This document shows, in pieces, positions 34,350-43,382 of a stretch of 64,000 nucleotides of DNA. The position numbers and the translations under genes are program-made. The stretch covers positions 124,001 to 188,000 of the forward strand of contig NZ_JARXWF010000005.1 of the NCBI RefSeq assembly GCF_029892605.1, in the 5' to 3' direction. Position 1 is the stretch's first letter. Every line of letters starts with the position of its first letter. This DNA is from Parabacteroides sp. PM6-13 (GTDB lineage: Bacteria > Bacteroidota > Bacteroidia > Bacteroidales > Tannerellaceae). The notes beneath the pieces are model-generated. The model saw only the letters and a list, made by a program, of their open reading frames with translations. It was not told where the DNA came from and made no database searches.

Positions 34350-34727
34350 TTACTTCGCCGCGATAAATTCGATCTCCACCAAACCATTCTTCGGCAGCGT
34401 CTTCACAGCCACAGCCGAACGTGCCGGGAAGGTGCCCGTGAACTGGGCGGCATACACCTCATTTACCACCGCAAAATCGGCCATATCCGCCAGGAATACG
34501 GTTGTTTTCACAATATCGTCAGTGGTATAACCCGCCTCATCCAGAATAGCCTGGATATTCTTAAATACCTGGATAGCCTGCTCTTTCACGCCGCCTTCTA
34601 CAAAATTACCGGTAGCCGGATCCATACCAAGCTGGCCGGAAGAGAATAACATATTGCCTGTTTGAATAGCCTGGCTATAAGGCCCGATAGCCGCGGGTGC
34701 GTTGTTTGTTGAAATTACTTTTTTCAT
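34350..34727 (-). CDS. ridA: RidA-family enamine/imine deaminase
   Basis: A 125-residue YjgF/YER057c/UK114 protein with the family motifs AIGPYSQAIQTGNMLFSSGQ, the active-site Arg in FPARSAVAV and Glu in VEIEFIAAK. It hydrolyses reactive 2-aminoacrylate and related enamines from PLP enzymes in the cytoplasm. It is the last gene of a minus-strand cluster, 12 nt after rlmB. Confidence 0.95.
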   Translation of the reverse strand: MKKVISTNNAPAAIGPYSQAIQTGNMLFSSGQLGMDPATGNFVEGGVKEQAIQVFKNIQAILDEAGYTTDDIVKTTVFLADMADFAVVNEVYAAQFTGTFPARSAVAVKTLPKNGLVEIEFIAAK

Positions 34728-34739
34728 GATGTTTAAGTT

Positions 34740-35477
34740 TTATATGTTTCGTTGACGAATCACTTCATAAATCAAAATAGAGGAGGCAACCGAGACATTG
34801 AGCGAACCAATGGTGCCATATTGTGGTATTTTCACCATTTCATCGCATATGCGCAGGTTTTCCATCGATACGCCTTTGTCTTCGGCACCCATCACGATGG
34901 CTACCGGGCCATCATAAGAAACTGCGGTATAGACATGGGAAGCCTTCTCGGTAGCGGCAAACACTTTCACGCCACTTTCCTGCAGGAAACGGATCGACTG
35001 GTTGATATTCTTCTCCTTGCAAACCGGGAGTACATGCAGAGCACCAGCTGATGTTTTCATTGCATCGGCATTGACTGTCACGCTTCCTTTGGCAGGAATC
35101 ACGATCGCATCGACCCCAGCACATTCGCAGGTGCGGGCAATAGCCCCGAAATTGCGGACATCGGTCACACCATCCAACAGGACAATGAAAGGGTTCTTGC
35201 CCTGCTCATACACAAAGGGGATGATATCTTCCAGGCGATGATAGGTGATTGACGAGATAAAAGCGATTACCCCCTGATGATTCTTCCGGGTAATACGATC
35301 AAGCCGCTCAACGGGAACCCGCTGAACGGCTATATTTTTTTCTTTCAAAAGGGCGAACAGTTCACGGGAGAGTTCTCCCTGAAGTTCCCTTTTTACCAAT
35401 ATTTTATCGATTTCTTTGTCTGCTTGTATGGCCTCAATCACGGCACGGATGCCAAAAACCACGTCGTTTTCTTTCAT
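34740..35477 (-). CDS. rlmB: 23S rRNA 2'-O-ribose methyltransferase (TrmH/RlmB family)
   Basis: A 245-residue SpoU-type enzyme. The N-terminal substrate-binding domain (VVFGIRAVIEAIQADKEID) is followed by the trefoil-knot methyltransferase with motifs DGVTDVRNFGAIARTCECAG, IVMGAEDKGV and IGSLNVSVASSILIYE. RlmB methylates G2251 in the E. coli P-loop; a close paralogue is possible. A -7 element lies 32 nt upstream. Confidence 0.93.
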   Translation of the reverse strand: MKENDVVFGIRAVIEAIQADKEIDKILVKRELQGELSRELFALLKEKNIAVQRVPVERLDRITRKNHQGVIAFISSITYHRLEDIIPFVYEQGKNPFIVLLDGVTDVRNFGAIARTCECAGVDAIVIPAKGSVTVNADAMKTSAGALHVLPVCKEKNINQSIRFLQESGVKVFAATEKASHVYTAVSYDGPVAIVMGAEDKGVSMENLRICDEMVKIPQYGTIGSLNVSVASSILIYEVIRQRNI

Positions 35478-35508
35478 GCGATCGCTTTACTTAATTGTTC
35501 TTTGCATG

Positions 35509-35541
35509 CAAAAGTACAACTTTTTGAGGGCGTTACCGAAA
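35509..35541 (-). promoter_or_regulatory. promoter of rlmB-ridA
   Basis: On the minus strand TTTC (35538-35541) is followed after 21 nt by TACTTTTG (35509-35516), one mismatch from the consensus TTTG, N19-21, TAnnTTTG. Confidence 0.6.
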
Positions 35542-35557
35542 GAATGGAGTGTTTTTA

Positions 35558-36145
35558 TTAGCGGCGTCCCGGACGGTTGTTGTAACGATCGTCCCGGCGG
35601 TCATCCCGGTGATCGTTTCGCCGGTTGTTCGGATGGGGTGCCTGTCCTTTTTTAGGCTGTGGCGGACGGTTATCGTAATGCGGTGCCGGTTTCAAGTTCC
35701 AATGGTAGTTCCAGTATTGGTTTTCCAGTCTTCTCCAATCCGGTGAGTGACGATAACCGGCATAACGCGGGTTTTCATACCAGCCATTGTAATCGTGAAT
35801 GCGTTGCGGACGAGCCTGCACCGCGTGTACGTACATACTGAACTGTTGCGGATTGAGCATACGTTGTATTTTGCGGTCGCGATCCATACGCAGGTCATAA
35901 ATTCTGCGGGCTGCTTTGTCCCAATGTTTATAATCGCGACGTGCCTCTTTCTCTATTTTCTGGCCGTATTTGTGAACTATTTTCTGATAATCGCGAGCCT
36001 GCTTGGGATTTAAGCGAAGCGATTGTGACATCGATACACACTGGCGGCATTGCGCGTCGTGCCATCCAAACTCAATCCAAAACTGACTGTAACCGGGCAA
36101 ACTACATAGAAGCAGCAATAAGGCTATTATACTTAATCGTTTCAT
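35558..36145 (-). CDS. exported basic protein with LTxxQ/Spy-like helices and Arg/Asp/Asn-rich tail
   Basis: A 195-residue secreted or periplasmic protein. The signal peptide (LLLLCSLPGYSQ) is followed by a CRQC pair, two helices with LNPKQARDYQKIVHKYGQ and MLNPQQFSMYVHAVQ, reminiscent of CpxP/Spy-like LTxxQ chaperones, then an aromatic, proline-rich part (WYENPRYAGYRHSPDWRRLE) and a low-complexity tail of NRR/DRRDDR units. Net charge is strongly positive. The family was not recognised with certainty. It sits between recN and rlmB but looks independent of both. Confidence 0.65.
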   Translation of the reverse strand: MKRLSIIALLLLLCSLPGYSQFWIEFGWHDAQCRQCVSMSQSLRLNPKQARDYQKIVHKYGQKIEKEARRDYKHWDKAARRIYDLRMDRDRKIQRMLNPQQFSMYVHAVQARPQRIHDYNGWYENPRYAGYRHSPDWRRLENQYWNYHWNLKPAPHYDNRPPQPKKGQAPHPNNRRNDHRDDRRDDRYNNRPGRR

Positions 36146-36249
36146 GGCTTTAATTTTTAATTGTTACTACTCTGTTTGTTACTTCTAAGACTGCATGAAG
36201 AGCAATCCGTTTAATAGAAGACGAACGAGAGGGCGTTTTATAACTTCTT

Positions 36250-37911
36250 TTAGGAATTTTGTAATAATTCGCGCGCATTGGTCATCGAGGCCTCCGTCAA
36301 AGTTGCCCCACTCAGCATACGGGCAATATCGCGGACACGCTCTTCGTCGGTTAACGGCTTGATGTAGGTGTTGGTCTGTTCCGCCGTATCTTCTTTGTAA
36401 ACCAGGTAATGCGTGCGCCCTTTCGAAGCAATCTGCGGCAAATGGGTAATGGCAATCACCTGCATATTCTTAGCCAGTTGCAGCATAATTTCCCCCATTT
36501 TATCGGCTATATCGCCGGAAACTCCGGTATCCACCTCATCGAAGATAATAGCCGGCAGCGCCGTATACCCAGCCATCATGGCCTTTATGCAGAGCATCAG
36601 GCGGGAAATCTCCCCACCGGAAGCCGTTTGTGCCACCGGCATCAATTCGCCTGCCCGATGCGCGGAGAAAAAGAAGGCGACATCATCCATGCCGTCTGCT
36701 CCCGGTTCGTTTTTTTTCTCTATACCCACCTGAAAACGGGCATGGGGAATACCCAAAAGGGCAATCTGCGCAGTCAATTCTTCGGCAAACTGTTTTGAGG
36801 CGGCCAGACGGCGTGTATGAAGCGCTTCAGCCTGTTTCAACAGCTGCTTATAGGAAGATTTCTTTTGCTTCTCCAGCGCATCGATCTGTTCATCATACGA
36901 GGCGATCTCTTTGAGTTGTCCTTCAAAATCGTTCTTCAAGGCAAGCAATTCAGCAACAGTCGACACACGATGTTTCTGTTGTAGAGAATAAAGCATATTC
37001 AGGCGATCGTTCACCCAATCGAGGCGATCAGGATTGAATTCGATACCCTCCTTTTGTTTATCTGCTTCCGATGCCAGATCGTTCAAATCGATATAGGCCG
37101 TTTCCAGCCGTTCAACGATCTCTTCCGCAGGAGCGTAATAGGGAATCATGGCACGCGCAACCGAAAGTGCCTCTTTCAAAAGCATCACGCCTCCCCGCTC
37201 CTCGCCATTTAATAATTCATGGACTTGGAAAAGGGATGATTTGATCTCTTCAGCATGGGAAAGCATCTCCTGCTCCCGCTCCAACTCCTCCTGTTCCTCT
37301 TCCTGCAGGTTGGCTTCCGCCAGCTGCTCCCATTGAAAACGAAGAAAGTCTTCCTCTTTTTTATTTTGCTCAGCTGTCTCTTTCAGTTGCTTCAACTCTT
37401 TCAACAACGCCTGATAGGCAGCATAGGCTTTTTTATAGGTATCGAGATAATCATTGTTTTTCGCCAGCATATCGATCACGCGCAGTTGAAAGCGATTATC
37501 TCCCAACAATAGATTCTGATGCTGCGAGTGTATATCGATCAACCGGGATCCCAGCTCTTTCATCACAGGAAGCGAGACAGGCGAATCGTTTATAAAGGCG
37601 CGCGACTTACCCGACGCATACAATTCACGACGAAAAATAGAGGTGACCGGATCATACTCCAGGTCGTTCTCTTCAAAAAACGCCTGTAATTGATAGGATG
37701 ATATATCGAAATGAGCCTCAATCACGCACTTATCCGCGCCATGACGGATGCTTTTCCCATCGGCACGTTGCCCCAACACCAATCCCAAAGCGCCGAGCAT
37801 AATCGACTTCCCCGCGCCGGTCTCCCCCGTAATAACCGATAATCCTTCATGGAAGCGGATATCCAGCTTCTCTATCAATACGTAGTTCTGAATATATAAC
37901 GATGATAACAT
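36250..37911 (-). CDS. recN: DNA repair protein RecN
   Basis: A 553-residue SMC-like ATPase. Walker A GETGAGKS is at 29-36, the coiled-coil arm spans roughly 160-370 (KEEDFLRFQWEQLAEANLQE), and the signature plus Walker B region (TASGGEISRLMLCIKAMMAG; AIIFDEVDTGVSG) is C-terminal. RecN promotes double-strand-break repair. It follows DUF4835 by 5 nt in the coaBC operon, a common order in Bacteroidetes. Confidence 0.96.
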   Translation of the reverse strand: MLSSLYIQNYVLIEKLDIRFHEGLSVITGETGAGKSIMLGALGLVLGQRADGKSIRHGADKCVIEAHFDISSYQLQAFFEENDLEYDPVTSIFRRELYASGKSRAFINDSPVSLPVMKELGSRLIDIHSQHQNLLLGDNRFQLRVIDMLAKNNDYLDTYKKAYAAYQALLKELKQLKETAEQNKKEEDFLRFQWEQLAEANLQEEEQEELEREQEMLSHAEEIKSSLFQVHELLNGEERGGVMLLKEALSVARAMIPYYAPAEEIVERLETAYIDLNDLASEADKQKEGIEFNPDRLDWVNDRLNMLYSLQQKHRVSTVAELLALKNDFEGQLKEIASYDEQIDALEKQKKSSYKQLLKQAEALHTRRLAASKQFAEELTAQIALLGIPHARFQVGIEKKNEPGADGMDDVAFFFSAHRAGELMPVAQTASGGEISRLMLCIKAMMAGYTALPAIIFDEVDTGVSGDIADKMGEIMLQLAKNMQVIAITHLPQIASKGRTHYLVYKEDTAEQTNTYIKPLTDEERVRDIARMLSGATLTEASMTNARELLQNS

Positions 37912-37916
37912 CTCTT

Positions 37917-38813
37917 TTATGGCTGTGTAAGTGGTTCTAAACGCATTTGATCTGCCGGGAAGAGCTCGGAAAGCATTTTGTAGCCCTCTTGTTTCTCTTG
38001 GCTGGTTGCTTTTGAATAGATAGCAACGACCTCGTCTAATTTCGCATTGACAAACATCTGTAGGATCACGGATGTAGGCCGGGCGCTTTTTACCTGTTGC
38101 AGGGCAGGCAATGCCGCAATGATATTAGCTCGCCCGCGATCGGCATTGGCCGCCATTTCATCGAGCCCCCGGCGATGGTAGGTGTACCACATCTCGCGGA
38201 AAGCCTCCGAAGTATTGTCGGTCAGGGCGGTGATAATCGCGTGTCTGTTCTGGTCGCTTTCAAAGGCTTTCCAACCGCTCCACGACATCTGCGCCTGCGC
38301 CAGGCTTACGACCTGTTGTGCCTGCTGCAGAAAAGGACTTCCTCCCTGGGGAGAGAAACTGTCGAAGTCAAGCCCTAAAATCAGGTAGATATAAAACACC
38401 ATGGTAGCAGTCAGATTGCTTGAGAGCATATTCTCGGCATATTCCAGGGGTTCATACTCCGTGTATTCAAAGTCGAAAGCACGGTCGCTAATGTTCAGAA
38501 TCGTTGTCGTATAGCTGGAGTTATAGGCCGGACGACGCGCCTGTATCTGCAATTCGCTTTTGAAACTATTATCGGCCTGTTCATTCACAATGATAGTCAT
38601 CGTACAATCGATCCGCTCGTTCACCGTAAAAGTCGCGTCTGTCCACTTCTTATTATTGACAAACTCCGTCAGCGCGTTCTGCAACGTGGTAAACACCTGC
38701 TTATTGGTGCCCTGGATCTTATCGCTGTTGATCATGATACGGGCATTCAATTCCTGCGCCTGCACCCCTGCGGAGACAAAGCACGCCAGAAGAATTCCTA
38801 TAATCTTATTCAT
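37917..38813 (-). CDS. DUF4835-family exported protein (possibly PorD-like)
   Basis: A 298-residue exported protein with signal peptide ending near GVQAQE. The DUF4835 pattern is seen in LNARIMINSDKIQGTNKQVF, YNSSYTTTILNISDRAFDFE and YLILGLDFDSFSPQGG. It is conserved in Bacteroidetes between coaBC and recN. I recall relatives being linked to type IX secretion under the name PorD; no T9SS gene is in this window, so this is only a possibility. The start codon overlaps the coaBC stop (ATGA), so the pair is translationally coupled. Confidence 0.82.
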   Translation of the reverse strand: MNKIIGILLACFVSAGVQAQELNARIMINSDKIQGTNKQVFTTLQNALTEFVNNKKWTDATFTVNERIDCTMTIIVNEQADNSFKSELQIQARRPAYNSSYTTTILNISDRAFDFEYTEYEPLEYAENMLSSNLTATMVFYIYLILGLDFDSFSPQGGSPFLQQAQQVVSLAQAQMSWSGWKAFESDQNRHAIITALTDNTSEAFREMWYTYHRRGLDEMAANADRGRANIIAALPALQQVKSARPTSVILQMFVNAKLDEVVAIYSKATSQEKQEGYKMLSELFPADQMRLEPLTQP

Positions 38814-40030
38814 GTATTCTCTTTTAAGCCTATTATTAGTCGATCGACAATATCTTGAGCCACCTCCTGTTTGCTCTTCAAAGGATACTCAGTGATGCCT
38901 CCCTCTTTATCCAATATCGTCACCTTATTGGTATCTACACCAAAGCCAGCACCTGCATCTTCCATCGAATTCAGAACGATGAAATCAAGGTTTTTGCGCT
39001 TCAGTTTGCCCTGTGCATTGGGAATACCATCTTTTGTTTCGAGGGCAAAACCAGCCAACACCTGATCGGCTCGCTTCATTTCGCCTAACGTAGCAGCAAT
39101 ATCTTTATTCGCCACCAGACGCAATTCCATGCCTTCGCGCTTCTCCCGCTTTATCTTTTCCTCTTCACGCTGCTCAGGGCGATAATCGGCCACAGCAGCA
39201 CACAAAAGAGCAGCATCCGAATCTGGGAAATAGTTGACAGCCTCACGGTACATCTCCTCAGCCGATTCGACATCGATTCGCCGAATGCCCGGATGATAAG
39301 TCTTCAAAGAAACCGGCCCTGCCACCAAAATAACCTCTGCTCCCCGCGAGGCACAAGCTTCTGCCAGAGCAAAACCCATCTTGCCGGAAGAGTAGTTACC
39401 TATAAAACGTACGGGATCGATCTTTTCATATGTCGGACCGGCTGTTATCAGCACTTTTTTTTTTGACAGATCTGCCTGAGCGGCAAAAAAGGCTTCCAGG
39501 TAGTCGATAATAACCTCCGGTTCCTCCATCCGCCCCTTACCGATCAATTGGCTGGCCAATTCACCTTCGCCCGGTTCAATGATCCGGTTGCCGAAAGAGC
39601 GCAAGCGTTCGATATTCTGCTGTGTAGCGGGATGGGCATACATATCCAAGTCCATCGCCGGAGCAACAAAGACAGGCGCTTTACAGGAGAGATAGGTTGT
39701 GATCAGCATATTATCGGCTATACCGTTTGCCATCTTACCGATCGTAGCGGCTGTAGCCGGCGCAATCAGCATCGCATCGGCCCAGAGTCCCAGATCCACA
39801 TGGCTGTTCCACGTGCCGTCGCGGTTCGAGAAGAACTCACTGATCACCGGATTACGACTCAAGGTCGACAGCGTCAAAGGCGTAATAAACTCCTTGCCAG
39901 CCGGCGTAATAACCACTTGCACTTCCGCACCTTTCTTCACTAATCCCCGGATAATCGTCGCCGCCTTATAGGCCGCGATACTCCCGGTCACACCCAATAT
40001 AATATGTTTACCTTGCAGCATAACACTCAT
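38810..40030 (-). CDS. coaBC: bifunctional phosphopantothenoylcysteine decarboxylase / phosphopantothenate-cysteine ligase
   Basis: A 406-residue CoaBC for coenzyme A synthesis. The CoaC flavin domain shows GVTGSIAAYKAA, the catalytic His in NSHVDLGLWAD and PATAATIGKMANGIADN; the substrate-clamp region is APAMDLDMYAHP. The CoaB domain shows ITAGPTYEKIDPVRFIGNYS and SSGKMGFALAEA. The frame is open from 40081, but a -7 promoter element at 40043-40050 lies inside that extension, so the ATG at 40030 is used. Confidence 0.96.
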   Translation of the reverse strand: MSVMLQGKHIILGVTGSIAAYKAATIIRGLVKKGAEVQVVITPAGKEFITPLTLSTLSRNPVISEFFSNRDGTWNSHVDLGLWADAMLIAPATAATIGKMANGIADNMLITTYLSCKAPVFVAPAMDLDMYAHPATQQNIERLRSFGNRIIEPGEGELASQLIGKGRMEEPEVIIDYLEAFFAAQADLSKKKVLITAGPTYEKIDPVRFIGNYSSGKMGFALAEACASRGAEVILVAGPVSLKTYHPGIRRIDVESAEEMYREAVNYFPDSDAALLCAAVADYRPEQREEEKIKREKREGMELRLVANKDIAATLGEMKRADQVLAGFALETKDGIPNAQGKLKRKNLDFIVLNSMEDAGAGFGVDTNKVTILDKEGGITEYPLKSKQEVAQDIVDRLIIGLKENT

Positions 40031-40042
40031 TTTTTGACACTT

Positions 40043-40050
40043 CAAAGATA
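40043..40050 (-). promoter_or_regulatory. -7 promoter element of coaBC-DUF4835-recN
   Basis: TATCTTTG on the minus strand, 12 nt ahead of the coaBC ATG. The -33 zone is occupied by a TAATGGA tandem repeat (40058-40088) rather than TTTG. Confidence 0.55.
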
Positions 40051-40057
40051 CGATTTC

Positions 40058-40088
40058 TAATGGATAATGGATAATGGACAATGGATAA
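40058..40088. repeat. TAATGGA heptamer tandem repeat
   Basis: About four imperfect copies of a 7-nt unit (TGGATAA) fill the gap between the alcohol dehydrogenase stop and the coaBC promoter. Similar short-period repeats occur at other junctions in the window. Confidence 0.7.
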
Positions 40089-40105
40089 GCGGAGATTTAT
40101 AGTTT

Positions 40106-41257
40106 TCACACCCGCAGCATCAAAATCTCCCGGGCTACCTTATCGTCGATATTGGCGTGTTCGCCTAAGTGCCAGTTCATTTGTTTTACCTGGCTGACCA
40201 GGTTGTCCAGGTCGGATTCGCGGATGCCATAATCGGAAAGGCGTGTTTGAATGCCCATTTCCCGGAAGAAGGATTCGCAGGCTTCGATTGTTTTTTCTAC
40301 GCGTTCCTCGGGGTCTCCTTCCGTGATGCCAAAGACGATCTCGCCCAGGCGCATGATCTTCTCCGCTTTTTCTTTCTGCATATAGGTCATCACACCCGGC
40401 AGAATCACCGCCAGGGTTTGGGCATGATCCAGGCCAAACTGTGCTGTCATGGCATAACCAATGCGGTGCGACGACCAGTCCTGCGGCACACCCTGCCCGA
40501 TCCATCCGTTCAACGCGTTGGTTGCCGCCCACATCAGATTGGCACGTATATCATAGTTATTAGGATCTTTCAATACTTTTCGCCCCTCTTCCACGATCAC
40601 CTTCATCAACACTTCCGAGAAGGCATCCTGTACTTTGGCATTCACCGGGTAGGTAAGGTATTGCTCTATCACATGAATAAACGAATCTACCACCCCATTG
40701 GCCACCTGCCGAAGCGGCAAAGAATAGGTCACTTCGGGATCTAAAACAGCAAACTGCGGGTAGACTTTCGGGCTGGCAAAATTCAGCTTCTCACCACTCG
40801 ATACGCGGGTGATCACCGCCCGATCATTCATCTCCGAACCGGTCGCCGCCAGGGTAATCACCGCCCCGATAGGCAAAGGTTGTTCGATCGATTTCCCTTC
40901 AGAGAGAATCGTCCAGGGGTCGCCATCAAAACAGGTCGATGCGGCTATAAACTTAGCGGCATCCACCACGGAACCACCACCAACAGCCAGGATAAAGGTC
41001 AGTTTTTCTTTACGTACCAACTCTACGGCCCGCATACAGGTTTCGTAATGCGGATTGGCTTCGATACCGCCAAACTCAACTACTTGGTGGCCTTGCAAAG
41101 CGTTTACGACCTGGTCGTACACCCCGTTTTTACGGATGCTTCCGCCACCATATAAAAACAACACACGTTCGGACACAGGAATAAGTGTCGATAAGCGGGC
41201 AATCACTCCTTTTCCGAAGACTACCCTTACCGGATTACAAAAATCAAAATTATTCAT
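40106..41257 (-). CDS. iron-containing alcohol dehydrogenase (YqhD/BDH type)
   Basis: A 383-residue group III alcohol dehydrogenase. Motifs: NAD(P)-binding GGGSIRKNG and AVGGGSVVDAAKFIAA, with metal ligands expected in VVDSFIHVIEQYL, SSHRIGYAMTAQFGLDHAQT and DHAQTLAVILPGVM. Members reduce aldehydes or oxidise alcohols (butanol, 1,2-propanediol). It sits between coaBC and the exonuclease gene, interrupting the usual Bacteroidetes order; 2 nt separate it from the exonuclease stop. Confidence 0.93.
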   Translation of the reverse strand: MNNFDFCNPVRVVFGKGVIARLSTLIPVSERVLFLYGGGSIRKNGVYDQVVNALQGHQVVEFGGIEANPHYETCMRAVELVRKEKLTFILAVGGGSVVDAAKFIAASTCFDGDPWTILSEGKSIEQPLPIGAVITLAATGSEMNDRAVITRVSSGEKLNFASPKVYPQFAVLDPEVTYSLPLRQVANGVVDSFIHVIEQYLTYPVNAKVQDAFSEVLMKVIVEEGRKVLKDPNNYDIRANLMWAATNALNGWIGQGVPQDWSSHRIGYAMTAQFGLDHAQTLAVILPGVMTYMQKEKAEKIMRLGEIVFGITEGDPEERVEKTIEACESFFREMGIQTRLSDYGIRESDLDNLVSQVKQMNWHLGEHANIDDKVAREILMLRV

Positions 41258-41259
41258 GG

Positions 41260-42030
41260 TTATTTGGAATTAAAACCGCGCAGTTTTATTTCAGTGAATA
41301 CTTTTTTGGTGTCTAAAGGGAAATCGCCTCCCAAGATCCAACCATAATAGCCTGAGTCTGTCTCCAGCACTTCGGCCACCGGACGTCCTTTGTATTTCCC
41401 GAAGTTGATTACCTCTACCCCATTATCATCATAGACCACGCGTCCTGCGAAGTCGACATTGTTGTTATGGCTGGAGAATTTTGCCAGAAAAGCCATATCA
41501 TTCTCCAATTCCGGATAACGATCGAGCTGAGCTTTCAATACTTCATAGGTTGCCTTCGTGTCGGCTTCAGCCGTATGCGCATTCTCCAACTCTTTATCGC
41601 AATAGAATTTATAGGCCGCCGACAGGGTGCGTTGTTCCATTTTGTGGAAAATCGTCTGCACATCAATAAACTTGCGCTTGCGGAAGTCTATATCCACCTC
41701 CGCCCGCAGAAACTCTTCCGCCAGCAAAGGAATATCAAAACGATTGGAGTTGAATCCTGCCAGGTCGCATCCCTCTATCTCGGAGGCCAGTTTCCGAGCA
41801 ATTTCTTTAAAGGTCGGGCAGTCTTTTACATCCTCATCCGTGATACCGTGGAAAACGGTTGACTCCGGCGGGATAGGCATGCCGGGATTTATCCGATAGG
41901 TCTTACCCTCCTCTTTGCCGTTGGGGAAGACTTTCACATAGGAAATCTCGACAATACGATCTTTCACAATATTAATACCCGTGGTCTCCAGATCGAAGAA
42001 GACCAACGGGTTTCTAAGGTTTAATTGCAT
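41260..42030 (-). CDS. DEDDh 3'-5' exonuclease (DnaQ-like)
   Basis: A 256-residue protein with the DnaQ exonuclease motifs: ExoI FFDLETTG, ExoII LAGFNSNRFDIPLLAEEF and ExoIII NAHTAEADTKATYEVLKA (His/Asp). A C-terminal ~60-residue segment (YKGRPVAEVLETDSGYYGWI) is the small domain commonly found after the exonuclease in Bacteroidetes. Likely a proofreading or repair nuclease associated with DNA polymerase III. It lies 10 nt after dnaN. Confidence 0.92.
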   Translation of the reverse strand: MQLNLRNPLVFFDLETTGINIVKDRIVEISYVKVFPNGKEEGKTYRINPGMPIPPESTVFHGITDEDVKDCPTFKEIARKLASEIEGCDLAGFNSNRFDIPLLAEEFLRAEVDIDFRKRKFIDVQTIFHKMEQRTLSAAYKFYCDKELENAHTAEADTKATYEVLKAQLDRYPELENDMAFLAKFSSHNNNVDFAGRVVYDDNGVEVINFGKYKGRPVAEVLETDSGYYGWILGGDFPLDTKKVFTEIKLRGFNSK

Positions 42031-42040
42031 TTATCAGTTG

Positions 42041-43165
42041 TTAATCATTCAACATCATCGGCATAAGCAGCATCAGAAGATCTTCGTTTTCTTCATTTTC
42101 TGATGGCACGATGACTCCGGCACGGGAAGGATCCGCCAGCTCCAGCACCACCTCATCCGAGTTAATATTACTAAGAATCTCAATCAGATAGGTCGATTTG
42201 AAACCGATGCTCAGGTCTGATCCGTCAAACTGACAAACAATCGTCTCTTCCGCCGAAGTAGAATAGTCGATATCCTGCGCCGAAACAATCATCCGACTGG
42301 CTGTCAATTGCAGTTTCACCAGACTACTTGCCGGATTGGAGAATACAGATACACGCTTCAAGGCGTTGAGGAAAGAGAGACGGTCGATATTCACCTTATA
42401 GGGGTTCTCCTGAGGAATCACGCTGTTATAGTTCGGATAACGTCCTTCGATCAGGCGACATACCATCTCAAACGACTGGCAGATGATATAGGCATTGTTC
42501 TCATCGAAGGTGATCTTCACCTCTTCTTTTTCTTTTCCCAGCACACCCTTCAGGAGGTTGGCCGGTTTTTTGGGAAGGATAAACGATGCCCGCTCCGGCG
42601 ATTGAATAGCCAGGTTACGCAGGCGCACCAGTTTATGCCCGTCGGAAGCCACAAACGTCAGGTCTTCCGTATGTATATCAAAATAGACACCATTCATCAC
42701 CGGACGCAGTTCGTCGTCGGCCGTAGCAAACAGGGAGCGACTGATACCGCTCAACAGCTTCTGGCTGTCGATAGTCAGCGAGATCGCGTTCTCTTTCAAC
42801 GGTTTTTGCTGCGGATAGGTATCCCCTTTCTGACCGATAAAGCTATACTTACCATTCTGAAAATGAATCAATACCTCCATGTTGGCCTCACTAATATCGA
42901 AAGTAAGCGGTTGTTCCGGCAGTTCCTTCAATGGCTCCAACAGGTTTTTCGCCGTAATGGCAAACAGGCCTTCGCCCTGTACATTCATCACTTCCACCGA
43001 AGTAACCATACGGGTTTCCGCATCAGAGGCGGTTATTGTCAGCATATCACCTTTCAAATCAAAAAGAAAACTATCCAGAATCGGAAGTGAATTCTTGGAG
43101 GCGATCACCTTACTAATAGACTGTAAACGGGACAATAGCGCTGTGCTGGATACATCAAATCTCAT
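42041..43165 (-). CDS. dnaN: DNA polymerase III beta sliding clamp
   Basis: A 374-residue clamp with three repeated domains. Start MRFDVSSTALLSRLQSISKV and the typical PLKELPEQPL, FVASDGHKLVRL and C-terminal LLMLLMPMMLND segments identify it. It forms a dimeric ring that tethers the replicase to DNA. First gene of a minus-strand cluster (exonuclease, alcohol dehydrogenase). A -7 element (TACTTTTG, complement of 43252-43259) lies 86 nt upstream. Confidence 0.97.
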   Translation of the reverse strand: MRFDVSSTALLSRLQSISKVIASKNSLPILDSFLFDLKGDMLTITASDAETRMVTSVEVMNVQGEGLFAITAKNLLEPLKELPEQPLTFDISEANMEVLIHFQNGKYSFIGQKGDTYPQQKPLKENAISLTIDSQKLLSGISRSLFATADDELRPVMNGVYFDIHTEDLTFVASDGHKLVRLRNLAIQSPERASFILPKKPANLLKGVLGKEKEEVKITFDENNAYIICQSFEMVCRLIEGRYPNYNSVIPQENPYKVNIDRLSFLNALKRVSVFSNPASSLVKLQLTASRMIVSAQDIDYSTSAEETIVCQFDGSDLSIGFKSTYLIEILSNINSDEVVLELADPSRAGVIVPSENEENEDLLMLLMPMMLND

Positions 43166-43251
43166 GGTTCTATATTTTTTCTGTTATACATATTCATTAA
43201 ACATCAAAAGAGCAACGGGTTGACCCACAATCCTCTTCCGGCTAAGTGGAG

Positions 43252-43259
43252 CAAAAGTA
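43252..43259 (-). promoter_or_regulatory. -7 promoter element of dnaN
   Basis: TACTTTTG on the minus strand matches TAnnTTTG; no TTTG at the right spacing upstream, so the call is tentative. Predicted leader about 80 nt. Confidence 0.4.
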
Positions 43260-43315
43260 ATAAATAATTCTATTCATACGACCGCTACCTCTTATAAAAA
43301 CAGAAAGATCAGGAC

Positions 43316-43359
43316 ACAAAAAAAACTTCTTCCCCACATCCCGTGGAAAAGAAGTTTTC
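43316..43359 (-). terminator. terminator of the rpmB-rpmG-DUF4295 operon
   Basis: Arms 43323-43332 and 43350-43359 are perfect 10-bp complements around a 17-nt loop. On the minus strand a T-tract (complement of 43316-43322) follows. It lies 24 nt beyond the stop of the last gene. Confidence 0.8.
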
Positions 43360-43382
43360 AGATATCCTTTTTTACCCGCGAC

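Noticed and set aside
42308-43090. 260-codon open frame antisense to dnaN
   Set aside because: It lies wholly inside dnaN, which has full conservation; the antisense product shows no signal, domain or promoter.
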